A stretch of 64,000 nucleotides of DNA from Streptomyces sp. HSG2 (GCF_016598575.1 NZ_CP066801.1:1236501-1300500); one strand, 5' to 3'; counted from the first letter of the stretch, positions 17,011 through 25,907 are shown. The notes: generated from the sequence alone by a model not told the origin. Numbers and translations: made by a program.

Positions 17011-17817
17011 TCACCCGAAGCGGTGCAGCAGCCGACGATACAGGGCCGGCGCGACGCCTCGGACCCGGGCCGGCAGCGCCACCCAGCCGGGGACGTGGAC
17101 GTCGTCCCGCCCCTGCAGCACCGCCCGCCAGACGGCGTCCGCGACCCGGTCGGGCGGCGTCGGTCGGGGGTGGGAACGTTGGTAGGGCGTGCCCCGGCGG
17201 TCGAAGAACGCGGTGGCCACCGGACCGGGCACCACGTGCGTCACGCCCACCCCGCTCCCCCGCAGCTCCTGGCGCAGCGCCTCGGCGAACGCCGCGATCC
17301 CGGCTTTGCTGGCCGAGTACACGGCCTCCTCGCGCACGCCGACCACGCCGGCGACGGAACCCACCAGCACCAGGCGCCCCCGTCCGGCGGCCACCATCGC
17401 GGGCAGTACCTCACGCACCAGGCGGAGCGTCGCACCCAGGTTGACGTCGAGCACCTCCTCCAAGGCCGCCGGCGGCATCTCGGTGAATCGTCCTGCCCAG
17501 CCGACGCCCGCGCCGGCGACCAGCAGGTCGATCCGCCCCTCGGCCGCGAGCGCGGACCGGGCCAGGCGACGAGGCCCCTCGGGGGCCGCGAGATCGACAG
17601 GCAGGGCCAGCCCCGACGTGCCGGCCGCGGTCCCCGCCAACCGTGCCGGGTCGCGACCGCTGAGCAGCGTCCGCCACCCCTCCGCGGCGAGGCGACGCGC
17701 GGTGGCGGCGCCGATTCCGGAGGAGGCGCCGGTGACGAGGGCCACCGGTCGGTCCGTCGGATCGATGTGGCGGAACGACGCGGACGAGGCGGTGGAGAGC
17801 GGGGCTGTCTGGCTCAC
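17011..17817 (-). CDS. Short-chain dehydrogenase/reductase
   Basis: A 268-residue classical SDR. The NAD(P)-binding TGASSGIG motif is near residue 25, AGAGVG follows the fourth strand, a Ser lies in LVGSVAGV, and the catalytic YSASK follows. The C-terminal ~40 residues (ALPARVRGVAPALYRRLLHRFG) are basic and hydrophobic, perhaps membrane-touching. GTG 17817 has GGGAG nine bases upstream. It is divergent from the HpnR-like gene (213 bp apart). Substrate unknown. A GGCCAC/GTGGCC hairpin at 16917-16936 may terminate it. Confidence 0.88.
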   Translation of the reverse strand: MSQTAPLSTASSASFRHIDPTDRPVALVTGASSGIGAATARRLAAEGWRTLLSGRDPARLAGTAAGTSGLALPVDLAAPEGPRRLARSALAAEGRIDLLVAGAGVGWAGRFTEMPPAALEEVLDVNLGATLRLVREVLPAMVAAGRGRLVLVGSVAGVVGVREEAVYSASKAGIAAFAEALRQELRGSGVGVTHVVPGPVATAFFDRRGTPYQRSHPRPTPPDRVADAVWRAVLQGRDDVHVPGWVALPARVRGVAPALYRRLLHRFG

Positions 17818-18030
17818 AGGGCGGTCTCCCGGGCGGCGGTGCTCGGCTGTCAGGAGCCAATCACACCGGCGGCCGGCCGGCGCGCCGACTCCACCCTGGG
17901 GGTCCGGCGGGTGCGCCAGCCGGCGGTACGGCCGGTGCGTGCCCGGCGGTGGCGGGATACGTAGGGAGGTACCCCGCGCGTTCCGGTTCTCTCCGCTCCG
18001 GATCGCCACCGATCCGTGCCGAGGTGACCC

Positions 18031-19530
18031 ATGCGTGTGCTGCTCGTCCACCCCAGCGCCCTGATGTACTCGGAGATCTTCCTGCGACTCGAACCCCTGG
18101 GCCTCGAACGGGTGGCGGGGGCGGCCCGGGACGCGGGCCACGAGGTGCGCGTGGTGGACTTGCAGGTGTTGGGCACGGACCGGCTCCGCTCCGAGGTGCG
18201 CTCGTTCCGACCCGAGGCTCTGGGCGTCTCCCTGAACTACCTCGCCAACATCCCCGAGGCCATCACCCTGGCCCGGGCGGTCAAGCGGGAACTGCCCGAC
18301 TGCTTCGTCTTCCTCGGCGGCCACAGCGTCTCGTTCGTCGCCGAGGAAGTGCTCGAACAGGCCGCCGGCTCGGTGGACGCGGTGGTGCGGGGCGAGGGGG
18401 AGCCGGTGATGGCCCCGCTGCTCAGAGCGGTGCGGGAGGGGGGCGTGGAGGGGGTGCCGGGCATCGTGACACCGTCCGGCCGGGGGCCCGGACCGATCAT
18501 GCTGCACAGCATCGACGACCCGCTTCCGGCCCGGGACCTGATGCGCAACCGACGCAGGTACTTCATCGGCGAGCTGGATCCGTGCGCCTCGATCGAGTTC
18601 ACCCGGGGCTGCCCCTGGGACTGTTCGTTCTGCTCCGCTTGGACGTTCTACGGCCGCAGCTACCGCAAGGCGTCGGCCGAGGCGGCGGCCGAGGACCTCG
18701 CGCGGATCCGGGAGCCGAACGTGTTCATCGTGGACGACGTCGCCTTCATCCGACCCGAGCACGGCGACGCCATCGCCGCCGAGGTCGAGCGGCGCGGCAT
18801 CCGGAAGCGGTACTACCTGGAGACCCGCAGCGACGTGCTGTTGCGCCACCCGGAGGTGTTCGAGCGATGGTCCCGGCTGGGGCTGCGCTACATGTTCCTC
18901 GGGATGGAGGCCATCGACGCCGAAGGGCTCGACCTCTTCCGCAAGAGGATCAGCCCGGACGAGAACTTCCGGGCCCTGGAGACCGCCCGACGGATCGGCA
19001 TCCAGGTGGCCATCAACCTGATCGTGGATCCGGCGTGGGACGAGGAACGGTTCCGTGTCGTGCGCGAGTTCGCCCTGTCCGTGCCGGAGATCGTGCACTT
19101 CACGGTGATGACGCCGTACCCCGGAACGGAGATCTGGCACACCGAGTCGCGTCGGCTCACCACGCGGGACTACCGGCTCTTCGACATCCAGCACGCCGTG
19201 GTCCCGACGACGTTGCCTCTCGAACACTTCTACGAGGAGCTGGTCCGGACCCAGGCGGTGATCAACCGGAAACACCTGGGGATGCGCACGGCGTTCGGGG
19301 CGGCGCGCGTACTCGGCCGCAACCTGCTGCACGGCCAGACCAACTTCGCCCGGATGCTCTGGAAGTTCAACCGGGTCTACAACCCGCGCCGGCAGATCGC
19401 CGACCACGCGATGCCCGTCCGCTACGAGTTGCCGCTACCCCAGCGGGTCGACGTGGGCGACCGCCGTCGGCTGTACATCCACGATCGGGCGGATTCGCGA
19501 GGACACCGGCGGCAAGGAGCGGACGAGTGA
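18031..19530 (+). CDS. hpnR: B12-binding radical SAM protein, hopanoid C-3 methylase (HpnR)-like
   Basis: A 499-residue cobalamin-dependent radical SAM methyltransferase. The N-terminal B12-binding-type Rossmann domain begins MRVLLVHPSALMYSE. The 4Fe-4S site is C194-x3-C198-x2-C201 in TRGCPWDCSFCSAWTFYGRSY. From memory the whole protein resembles HpnR, which methylates hopanoids at C-3: LRLEPLGLERVA, GGHSVSF, FMFLGMEAI-like and DYRLFDIQHAVVPTTLPL segments. Streptomyces make hopanoids, but no hop/hpn gene is in this window, so the substrate is inferred. GAGGTGA precedes ATG 18031. The DMT gene follows after 13 bp. Confidence 0.75.
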   Translation: MRVLLVHPSALMYSEIFLRLEPLGLERVAGAARDAGHEVRVVDLQVLGTDRLRSEVRSFRPEALGVSLNYLANIPEAITLARAVKRELPDCFVFLGGHSVSFVAEEVLEQAAGSVDAVVRGEGEPVMAPLLRAVREGGVEGVPGIVTPSGRGPGPIMLHSIDDPLPARDLMRNRRRYFIGELDPCASIEFTRGCPWDCSFCSAWTFYGRSYRKASAEAAAEDLARIREPNVFIVDDVAFIRPEHGDAIAAEVERRGIRKRYYLETRSDVLLRHPEVFERWSRLGLRYMFLGMEAIDAEGLDLFRKRISPDENFRALETARRIGIQVAINLIVDPAWDEERFRVVREFALSVPEIVHFTVMTPYPGTEIWHTESRRLTTRDYRLFDIQHAVVPTTLPLEHFYEELVRTQAVINRKHLGMRTAFGAARVLGRNLLHGQTNFARMLWKFNRVYNPRRQIADHAMPVRYELPLPQRVDVGDRRRLYIHDRADSRGHRRQGADE

Positions 19531-19543
19531 GCGCGCGACCCCG

Positions 19544-20428
19544 ATGACCGTCGCCGTGCTCGCGTCGCTCGCCGCCGGCCTGTGCTTCGCCGTGGCCGGT
19601 GTGCTGCAGCAGCGGGCGGCCGGAGCCCGTCCCGACGAGGAGGCGCTGTCCCCCCGGTTGTTGAAGCACCTGCTCGGCGACCGACTCTGGCTGCGGGGCA
19701 TCGGTCTGGCCGTCCTCGCGTACGGCTTCCAGTCCCTCGCGCTGGCCTTCGGGCCGCTGAGCCTGGTGCAACCGCTGATCGTGACAGAGCTCCTCTTCGC
19801 GGTGCCGCTGTCGGCCCACCTTCACCGGACGCGCCTCGGGGCCCGGGAGTGGTTCGGCACCCTCGCCGTGGCCTGCGGCTTGGCCTTGGCCCTGTTCTCG
19901 GCCCGCCCCCGGGGCGGGAACGCGACCGCCTCCCTGTCGGCCTGGGTGCTGGTGGTCGGGGCGACGATCGCGCTGGTGGCGTCGGCCCTGACGCTGGCCC
20001 GCTCGCTGCCCTCGGGGCCGTGGCGCGCCTCGGCGGTGGCGCTGGCGGCGGGTGCCCTGATGGGAACCCAGTCGGTCCTCCTGGCGGCCACGGTCGAGCA
20101 CCTGGAGCGCGGCCTGGTCGCGACACTGGCCGCCTGGCAGACCTATGCCCTGGTCCTCGCCAGCGTGGGCGGCCTGCTCTTGATCCAGAGCGCCTTCCAG
20201 CAGGGCCCGCTCGCCGCGAGCCTGACCGTCATCGACGCCACCGAGCCCGTGGTGGCCGTCACCGTGGGGGTCCTGGTGTTCGGCGAGGCGGTGCGCGGCG
20301 GTTGGCCGGTGACGGCGGTGACCGTCGCCGGCCTGGTGCTCGTGGTTGCGGGCATCGCCGCACTCGACTCCTCCCCACTGGTAGCTGCCCTGCACGGTGA
20401 CCAACGGGCCCGCGCGAGGCGCGCCTGA
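19544..20428 (+). CDS. DMT-superfamily (EamA-type) transporter
   Basis: A 294-residue integral membrane protein with about nine or ten hydrophobic helices, arranged as two half-repeats typical of drug/metabolite transporters. The first starts at the N terminus (VLASLAAGLCFAVAGVLQQRAA). The last ends at VTAVTVAGLVLVVAGIAAL before a short basic tail. A charged Glu sits in LIVTELLFAVPL and another in DATEPVVAVTVGV, positions often conserved in the family. It lies 13 bp after the HpnR-like gene and is probably co-transcribed. Its substrate is unknown; a link to lipid or hopanoid metabolism would be speculation. Confidence 0.85.
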   Translation: MTVAVLASLAAGLCFAVAGVLQQRAAGARPDEEALSPRLLKHLLGDRLWLRGIGLAVLAYGFQSLALAFGPLSLVQPLIVTELLFAVPLSAHLHRTRLGAREWFGTLAVACGLALALFSARPRGGNATASLSAWVLVVGATIALVASALTLARSLPSGPWRASAVALAAGALMGTQSVLLAATVEHLERGLVATLAAWQTYALVLASVGGLLLIQSAFQQGPLAASLTVIDATEPVVAVTVGVLVFGEAVRGGWPVTAVTVAGLVLVVAGIAALDSSPLVAALHGDQRARARRA

Positions 20429-20441
20429 GCGTCGGCGCTCA
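20426..20441. terminator. Palindrome holding both stop codons of a convergent pair
   Basis: TGAGCG-TCGG-CGCTCA is an inverted repeat (6-bp stem, 4-base loop). It contains the TGA of the DMT gene on the plus strand and the TGA of the glycosyltransferase on the minus strand. Only ten bases separate the two genes. It may act as a weak bidirectional terminator. Confidence 0.45.
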
Positions 20442-21743
20442 CGCTGCCCGAGGAGCGCGCGGGGCTCCGGACGCCGCCGCGGGGAACCAGGCGGGGAGGA
20501 GGTCCTCGGCGAGCACGCGATCCCAGGAGGGGTGTCGCTCCTGGGAGGTCGTGGCGGCGGCTCGACGGACCGCGGCGAGCCGCCGTGGGTGGTCGACCAG
20601 GCCGCACAGGGCGTCCGCCCAGTCCTCGGCGTCGTCCCGTCCCACGACGATGCCGTCCGTCCCCGGTTCGGCCAGCCAACCTGTGGTGGCGGCGCCGTCG
20701 GGGAGGACGACCGCGAGGCCACTGGCCATCGCCTCGGCGACGACGTTGCCCACGGTCTCGGTACGGGAGGGGAACGCGAAGACGTCGCACCCCGCGTAGA
20801 CTTCGGCAAGACGCTCCTGCGGCAGCGGCCCGAGCAGCGTCGCGTCGGAACCGAGCGTCGCGCGCACGGCGTCCTCCTCCGCCCCCGCGCCCGCGAGCAC
20901 CAGGTGGGCGCGCCGGCCTCGACCGCGCAGCAACCGGAGGCTGTCGGTGAGCAGTGGCAACCCCTTGGAGTCGTCGAGTCGTCCGGCGAACACGACCAGG
21001 GGTCGGTCGGCGGGGACGCCGTGCTCCCGGACCAGTCTGTCGCGGGCCCCCGGCCGGGGTCGGAACCGCTCGTGGTCCAGTCCGCGGCGCAGGGGACGCA
21101 CCCGATCGGCCCCCAGGTCCCCCGCGAGTTCCGCGCGGCCGGCCGCGGTCGGAGACAACACCAGGTCGCAGCCGCGCAGCAGTCGGTCGCGTCGTCGTCG
21201 CATCCACTGCTCGGCGTGCCGAGCGGTGAGGCCCGCGAGGGTCCGTACCGGCGCCCGCTCACCGGCCGGGAGACGGCGTTCGGCCAGGTAGCGGGTGTAG
21301 ACGCCGATCAGCGCGGGCACGTCGGTGTGCACCGAGGCCACCAGCCGCGGGCGGTGCGGCACTCGTCCGGCCAGATGGGCGGCGGTGGTCGCGTACGCGA
21401 AGCCGTGGGTGAGGTGCCAGACGTCGTGGCGTGGGAGCAAGGCGGCCAGGCGGGGATGGTAGGGAGCCAGATCGGTGACGTCCTCCGCCCCGACCGCCGA
21501 CGTCAGCGCCCCGCTGCCCAACACGGGCCGCAGCATCACGAAGCGCACGTGGGGGGCGAGAGTCTCCACGCGTTCCCGGTCTCCGAGGAAGTAGACGGTC
21601 AGGTCGGGCGGTCGACCGCCGGGAACGCCGTCGACGTGCCCCGTGAGCCGGGCCGCGCTCTCGGCGAAGCGCTCCCAGCACTTGATGTGGCCGCCTGACG
21701 TGCCGACGCGCGCCAGCTCGACCAGGATGGCGATCGAGGACAC
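20439..21743 (-). CDS. Glycosyltransferase family 4 (GT-B fold)
   Basis: A 434-residue GT-B glycosyltransferase. The N domain begins SSIAILVELARVGTSGGHIKCWERFAE. The C domain holds the sugar-nucleotide site: LVVFAGRLDDSKGLPLL, then GPLPQERLAEVYAGCDVFAFPSRTETVGNVVAEAMASG with the E-x7-E pattern. Acceptor and donor are unknown. No strong ribosome site is visible; the start (GTG 21743 or the adjacent GTG 21746) abuts a perfect inverted repeat at 21747-21765, which could fold in the mRNA leader. It is convergent with the DMT gene and divergent from the YceI gene. Confidence 0.85.
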   Translation of the reverse strand: MSSIAILVELARVGTSGGHIKCWERFAESAARLTGHVDGVPGGRPPDLTVYFLGDRERVETLAPHVRFVMLRPVLGSGALTSAVGAEDVTDLAPYHPRLAALLPRHDVWHLTHGFAYATTAAHLAGRVPHRPRLVASVHTDVPALIGVYTRYLAERRLPAGERAPVRTLAGLTARHAEQWMRRRRDRLLRGCDLVLSPTAAGRAELAGDLGADRVRPLRRGLDHERFRPRPGARDRLVREHGVPADRPLVVFAGRLDDSKGLPLLTDSLRLLRGRGRRAHLVLAGAGAEEDAVRATLGSDATLLGPLPQERLAEVYAGCDVFAFPSRTETVGNVVAEAMASGLAVVLPDGAATTGWLAEPGTDGIVVGRDDAEDWADALCGLVDHPRRLAAVRRAAATTSQERHPSWDRVLAEDLLPAWFPAAASGAPRAPRAA

Positions 21744-21746
21744 CAC

Positions 21747-21765
21747 CGGCGGGTACCACCCGCCG
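21747..21765. promoter_or_regulatory. Inverted repeat at the glycosyltransferase start
   Basis: CGGCGGGT-ACC-ACCCGCCG, a perfect 8-bp stem with a 3-base spacer, is directly upstream of the glycosyltransferase start codon. It lies in the divergent region shared with the YceI gene. It could be an operator or an mRNA hairpin masking translation initiation. Confidence 0.35.
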
Positions 21766-21907
21766 GGCGGCCCAACCACGTCTTCACGCGCGTGGGCCCG
21801 GGAATCGCGTCCGGACGAGCCCGGGACTCGACCCTCGGCGCGGTGTGAGGGCGTCCGGGTCGGGTCGCGGCGCGAGCACACCCGCCCGAGCACCACAGGA
21901 GGTCACC

Positions 21908-22471
21908 GTGAACACGTCCGCCGGAACCGATCCGACCGCCCTCACCGGCGAGTACACCCTCGACCCGGCGCACACCACGATCGGGTTCCTGGCACGCCAC
22001 GCCATGGTCACCAATGTCAAGGGCGAGTTCCGCGAGTTCAGCGGCGTCCTGCGGCTCGACGGTGCCGACCCGACGCGGTCCGGTGCCTCCCTGGACGTGG
22101 TGATGGACAGCATCGACACCGGCAACGCCGAACGTGACGGGCACCTGCGCAGCGCGGACTTCTTCCGGACGGAGGAGTTCCCCGTGATGACCTTCCGGTC
22201 CACCTCGGCGGAGGCGCTGGGCGGCGAGGACTACCGTGTCACCGGCGACCTGACGATCCTGGGCAGGACCCGACCGATCATCGTCGATCTGGAGTTCAAC
22301 GGCGCCGCCAGGGATCCCTTCGGCAACGAGCGGGTCGGCTTCGAGGGCCGGGCCGAGCTGCTTCGCTCGGAGTGGGGACTGACCTGGAACGCGGCCCTGG
22401 AGACGGGTGGGGTCCTGGTGTCCGACCGGATTCGGCTGCGCCTGGACGTGTCGGCGATCAAGAAAACCTGA
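21908..22471 (+). CDS. YceI family protein
   Basis: A 187-residue YceI-domain protein, a lipocalin-like barrel that in characterised members binds long isoprenoid chains. Conserved features are the opening YTLDPAHTTIGFLARHAMVTNVKGEF, then SIDTGNAERDGHLRSADFF and the GDLTILGRTRPI segment. There is no signal peptide, so it is cytoplasmic, as in most Streptomyces members. GTG 21908 has an ideal AGGAGGT at 21897-21903. It is convergent with the TPM-domain gene 48 bp downstream. The exact ligand is unknown. Confidence 0.92.
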   Translation: MNTSAGTDPTALTGEYTLDPAHTTIGFLARHAMVTNVKGEFREFSGVLRLDGADPTRSGASLDVVMDSIDTGNAERDGHLRSADFFRTEEFPVMTFRSTSAEALGGEDYRVTGDLTILGRTRPIIVDLEFNGAARDPFGNERVGFEGRAELLRSEWGLTWNAALETGGVLVSDRIRLRLDVSAIKKT

Positions 22472-22519
22472 AGTCGGAGCGGGGACGCCGGGGACCTTGG
22501 AAGGGGCTTACGGCGGGTC

Positions 22520-23872
22520 TCAGAAGCCGCCGAAGTCGCCGCCCCCGAAACCACCGCCCCCGAAGTCGCCGCCTCCGAAACCGCCCCCGAAGTCGTCGGA
22601 GCCGAAGTCGGCGCCGGAGACGTCGCCGCCCTCGTAGTCCCCGAAGTCGCCGTACCCGGAGCCGTAGTCGGCGGCGTAGGCGGGGCTCGCCATCATGCTC
22701 CCGAGCATGGTGCCCAGCAGAAGGCCGGGCAGAATACCGCCGCCGAAGTACCCACCGACCCAGGGGCCGTAGGCGGGACCGGCCTCCCAGTAGGGGCGCC
22801 GTCCGGACTCGGTGTCCACCTCCCGGACCATGGGGTCGAGTCCATCGGCGAGGCGTGCCCGGTCGGCCGCGCAGACCGGGACCTGGCGCGGGGCCCCGCC
22901 GGCGGGCGTCCACTCGATGTCCGCGTCCGAGGGGCCGTGCCGCGGGTCGAAGAAGCAGGGCGGCCGACGCTCGGGGAGCGCTCGCCCCTGGCGGCGCGCG
23001 GCGAGTCGCGCCAAGGCGAAACGCCCCTCCTCCAGTTCCTCCGTCACCGTGCGCACGTCCTCGGGACGGCCCGCGCGGGCCATGGCCCTCTTGGCCTGTT
23101 CGTACGCGTCCAGCGACCGCGCGTAGTCGGCCCGCCGGGCGTCGTCGGCACCTGGCTCCGCGGGGTGGAAGTCGAGGCGGTCCAGTTCCTCGCCGAACGC
23201 CGTGATGTCCTCGTCGACGACCACCCGCAGCCTCTCGAGCGCCTCGCGCCGCGCCTCCTCGTGTCGCCGCCGGTTGCGGCGCACGACCGCGTAGACCCCG
23301 ACGGCCCCGGCGGCCAGGAACGCACCCGTGGTGATCAGTCCGGCGACCGGCGTGCCATCGGCCGCGGAGCCTCCGCCCCAACCGCTCGGGCCCGACCCTC
23401 CCAGGTCGCCGCGGAGGGCGTTGTCGACGAAACCGTTGAGCTGAGCGTCGGCGTCGCCGGTCCCCTGTGCCGCGGCGACCAGGTTCCGCACGCCGTCGGT
23501 TCCGAGGACGCCGGAGTCCGCCCGGGCGTCGAACCGGTCTCCCAGTCGGACGCCGTAGAGCCCGGTGACGCCGGTCTCGGTGCTCAGGTTCCGGAAGAGG
23601 TCCTCGGTCGGATAGTCCCCGGGGAGGACCACGACGAAGATCGGCTCGTCGGCGGTCTCGATCTTCTCCGCGAGCGCGTCGGCGTCCGTCGAGGAGAGCA
23701 CGTCGGAGGCGTCCGGGTCCACGTACACGGGGCTCTCGCGCAGGGCCTGGCCGACCTCGGAGAGATCGGTGGCGGCGTAGGCCCCGGTGGCGCCGACCGC
23801 CAGCATCGCCAAGGCGGCGACGGCCGGAACGACGACGAAGCGGATCAGAAGCCGTTTCCACGTGACCTTCAT
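22520..23872 (-). CDS. TPM-domain membrane protein
   Basis: A 450-residue protein with an N-terminal signal/anchor (RLLIRFVVVPAVAALAMLAVGATGAYA, near residues 8-34). A TPM-like extracytoplasmic domain follows (residues ~40-150, with DADALAEKIETADEPIFVVVLP). A membrane helix near 175-195 (VAGLITTGAFLAAGAVGVYAVV) leads to a charged, coiled cytoplasmic region. The C terminus has a hydrophobic GGGILPGLLLGTMLGSMMASP stretch and ends in Gly/Phe/Asp repeats (GGGDFGGG type). Low-complexity tails of this kind are common in this family. The start is ATG 23872; the family function is unclear, possibly envelope quality control. Confidence 0.8.
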   Translation of the reverse strand: MKVTWKRLLIRFVVVPAVAALAMLAVGATGAYAATDLSEVGQALRESPVYVDPDASDVLSSTDADALAEKIETADEPIFVVVLPGDYPTEDLFRNLSTETGVTGLYGVRLGDRFDARADSGVLGTDGVRNLVAAAQGTGDADAQLNGFVDNALRGDLGGSGPSGWGGGSAADGTPVAGLITTGAFLAAGAVGVYAVVRRNRRRHEEARREALERLRVVVDEDITAFGEELDRLDFHPAEPGADDARRADYARSLDAYEQAKRAMARAGRPEDVRTVTEELEEGRFALARLAARRQGRALPERRPPCFFDPRHGPSDADIEWTPAGGAPRQVPVCAADRARLADGLDPMVREVDTESGRRPYWEAGPAYGPWVGGYFGGGILPGLLLGTMLGSMMASPAYAADYGSGYGDFGDYEGGDVSGADFGSDDFGGGFGGGDFGGGGFGGGDFGGF

Positions 23873-23952
23873 AGTTCGAAAGTACCCGAACAGCGAAGAA
23901 AGCGGAGATCCCAGGGGGGACCGACGAGCCGCCGGGCGGCGGCCACCGGGCC

Positions 23953-25557
23953 TCAGCCGGTGGGGACGACCCCCGCACGGAGCAGGCCGTAGGTGTAGGC
24001 GTCCTCCAACGCCTGCCAGGAAGCGGCGATCACGTTGTCGGCGACCCCCACCGTCGACCACTCCGCCTCGCCGTCGGAGGTCGTGATCAACACGCGGGTG
24101 GTGGACTGGGTTCCGTGCCGACCCTCCAGGATGCGGACCTTGTAGTCGACCAGGTCCAGCCGGACCAGTTCGGGATGGATCCGCTCCAGCGCGACCCTGA
24201 GGGCCCGGTCCAGGGCGTTGACCGGACCGTTGCCCTCGGCCGTGGCGACGATCCTCTCGCCCTTGGCCCACAGCTTGACCGTGGCCTCGTTGGCGTGGCT
24301 GCCGTCGGGCCTGTCCTCGGCGATGGCCCGCCAGGACTCGGTGCGGAAGTACCGGAGCGGGCCGCCCGCCACCTCGGCCCGCAGCAGCAGCTCGAAGCTG
24401 GCGTCGGCGGCTTCGTAGGTGTAGCCGGCCGACTCCCTCTCCTTGACCCGGGCGACCACCCGGCCCACCAACTCCCGGTCATCGCCCAGGTCGATGCCGA
24501 GTTCCCGCCCCTTGAGCTCGACGGAGGCGCGCCCGGCCATGTCGGACACCAACGTCCGCATCGTGTTGCCGACCCGCTCGGGGTCGATGTGCTGGTACAG
24601 GTCGGGGTCCACCTTGATGGCGGAGGCGTGCAGTCCGGCCTTGTGCGCGAACGCGGACACGCCGACGTAGGGCTGGTGGGTGGGCGGGGTGAAGTTGGCG
24701 ATCTCGGCGATGGCGTGCGAGATCCGTGTCGCCTCCCGCAACCGCCCCTCGGGCAGCACGCGCTTGCCGTACTTCAGCTCCAGCGCCGCGACGACCGGGA
24801 AGAGATCGGCGTTCCCGACGCGTTCCCCGTAGCCGTTGGCCGTGCACTGGACGTGCGTGGCGCCCGCGTCGACGGCGGCGAGGGTGTTGGCGACGGCACA
24901 CCCGGCGTCGTCCTGGGCGTGGACGCCGAGCCGGGCGCCGGTGTCGGCCAGCACTGTGGCGACCACCGCCCGTACCTGCGCCGGCAGCATCCCCCCATTG
25001 GTGTCGCACAGCACCACGACATCGGCGCCCGCACCGGCCGCCGCGCGAACGACCTCTTTGGCGTACTCGGGGTCGGCGCGATATCCGTCGAAGAAGTGCT
25101 CGCAGTCGACGAAGACCCTTCGGCCTCGCGAGGTGAGATGCCGGACCGTGTCGCGGACCATCTCCAGGTTCTCCTCCGGGGTGGTGCGCAGGGCCACCTC
25201 GACGTGACGGACGTGAGCCTTGGCCACCAGCGTGACCACCGGGGCCTCGGATCGCAGGAGCGCCTCGACCTGCGCGTCCTCGGCGGCGGTGGTTCCGGCG
25301 CGGCGGGTGGCTCCGAAGGCGACAAGCCGGGCGTGGCGGAACGTGATCTCCCGCCGGGCCCGGGCGAAGAACTCGGTGTCACGAGGGTTGGCGCCGGGCC
25401 AACCGCCCTCGACGAACCCCACGCCGAAGTCGTCGAGGTGGCGGGCGATGGCCAACTTGTCCGCCACCGTGAGGTTGACGCCTTCGCGCTGCGCGCCGTC
25501 GCGCAGGGTGGTGTCGAAGACGTGGAACGCGTCGTCGAGAGCACGGGGTGCGGTCAT
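23953..25557 (-). CDS. cimA: Citramalate synthase
   Basis: A 534-residue enzyme of the isopropylmalate/citramalate synthase family. It condenses pyruvate with acetyl-CoA to (R)-citramalate, a threonine-independent entry to isoleucine. The DTTLRDGAQREGVN catalytic segment is at residues 15-28. HKAGLHASAI and the C-terminal LeuA dimerisation/regulatory domain (KVRILEGRHGTQSTTRVLI) are present. The overall pattern (FVEGGWPGANPRD, CDTNGGMLP) fits CimA rather than LeuA. The start is ATG 25557 with AGGAG nine bases upstream. A terminator with a U6 run lies about 107 bp upstream of the start, suggesting attenuation. Confidence 0.9.
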   Translation of the reverse strand: MTAPRALDDAFHVFDTTLRDGAQREGVNLTVADKLAIARHLDDFGVGFVEGGWPGANPRDTEFFARARREITFRHARLVAFGATRRAGTTAAEDAQVEALLRSEAPVVTLVAKAHVRHVEVALRTTPEENLEMVRDTVRHLTSRGRRVFVDCEHFFDGYRADPEYAKEVVRAAAGAGADVVVLCDTNGGMLPAQVRAVVATVLADTGARLGVHAQDDAGCAVANTLAAVDAGATHVQCTANGYGERVGNADLFPVVAALELKYGKRVLPEGRLREATRISHAIAEIANFTPPTHQPYVGVSAFAHKAGLHASAIKVDPDLYQHIDPERVGNTMRTLVSDMAGRASVELKGRELGIDLGDDRELVGRVVARVKERESAGYTYEAADASFELLLRAEVAGGPLRYFRTESWRAIAEDRPDGSHANEATVKLWAKGERIVATAEGNGPVNALDRALRVALERIHPELVRLDLVDYKVRILEGRHGTQSTTRVLITTSDGEAEWSTVGVADNVIAASWQALEDAYTYGLLRAGVVPTG

Positions 25558-25663
25558 GGGTCGAGGGCTCCTGTGAGAGGTGCGAATTTCCGGATTAGCC
25601 GATTCCGCCTCGGTCCGTGACCTCTCGCGCTCCGCTCGCCGACTGTCGGTGGGCCGGAAAACG

Positions 25664-25689
25664 AAAAAACCCCTCGCGGGTGCGAGAGG
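25664..25689 (-). terminator. Attenuator-like intrinsic terminator in the cimA leader
   Basis: On the minus strand CCTCTCGC-ACCC-GCGAGGGG is followed by six T. The stem is 7 of 8 paired. It lies between ilvE and cimA, about 290 bp after the ilvE stop (which has its own strong hairpin) and 107 bp before the cimA start. That placement and the likeness to the ilvB attenuator support a regulated leader terminator. No leader peptide rich in Ile, Leu or Val was found upstream. Confidence 0.7.
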
Positions 25690-25907
25690 TCTGCGCGCGG
25701 GTCTGGGACGACGGTGGCCGCCCGTACCGGGTCGTACGGGGCGGTCACTACGGACCGGCGCGCCTGCTGCCAATCATCGTGGCGAACGAGAGCACGCCAT
25801 GAGTCAACCACAGTTCACGCCCGATGCCGGACTTGTCTCAACATGTGGGCCGAGCACCGAGGCCGCTCCGGCCCGACCCCTCTGCCCGACGCCGGCCGGG
25901 CCGCGTA

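Noticed and set aside
25750..25800. MIGSRRAGP as a leader peptide for the cimA attenuator
   Set aside because: Only one Ile codon and no Leu or Val run; no convincing promoter or ribosome site for it.
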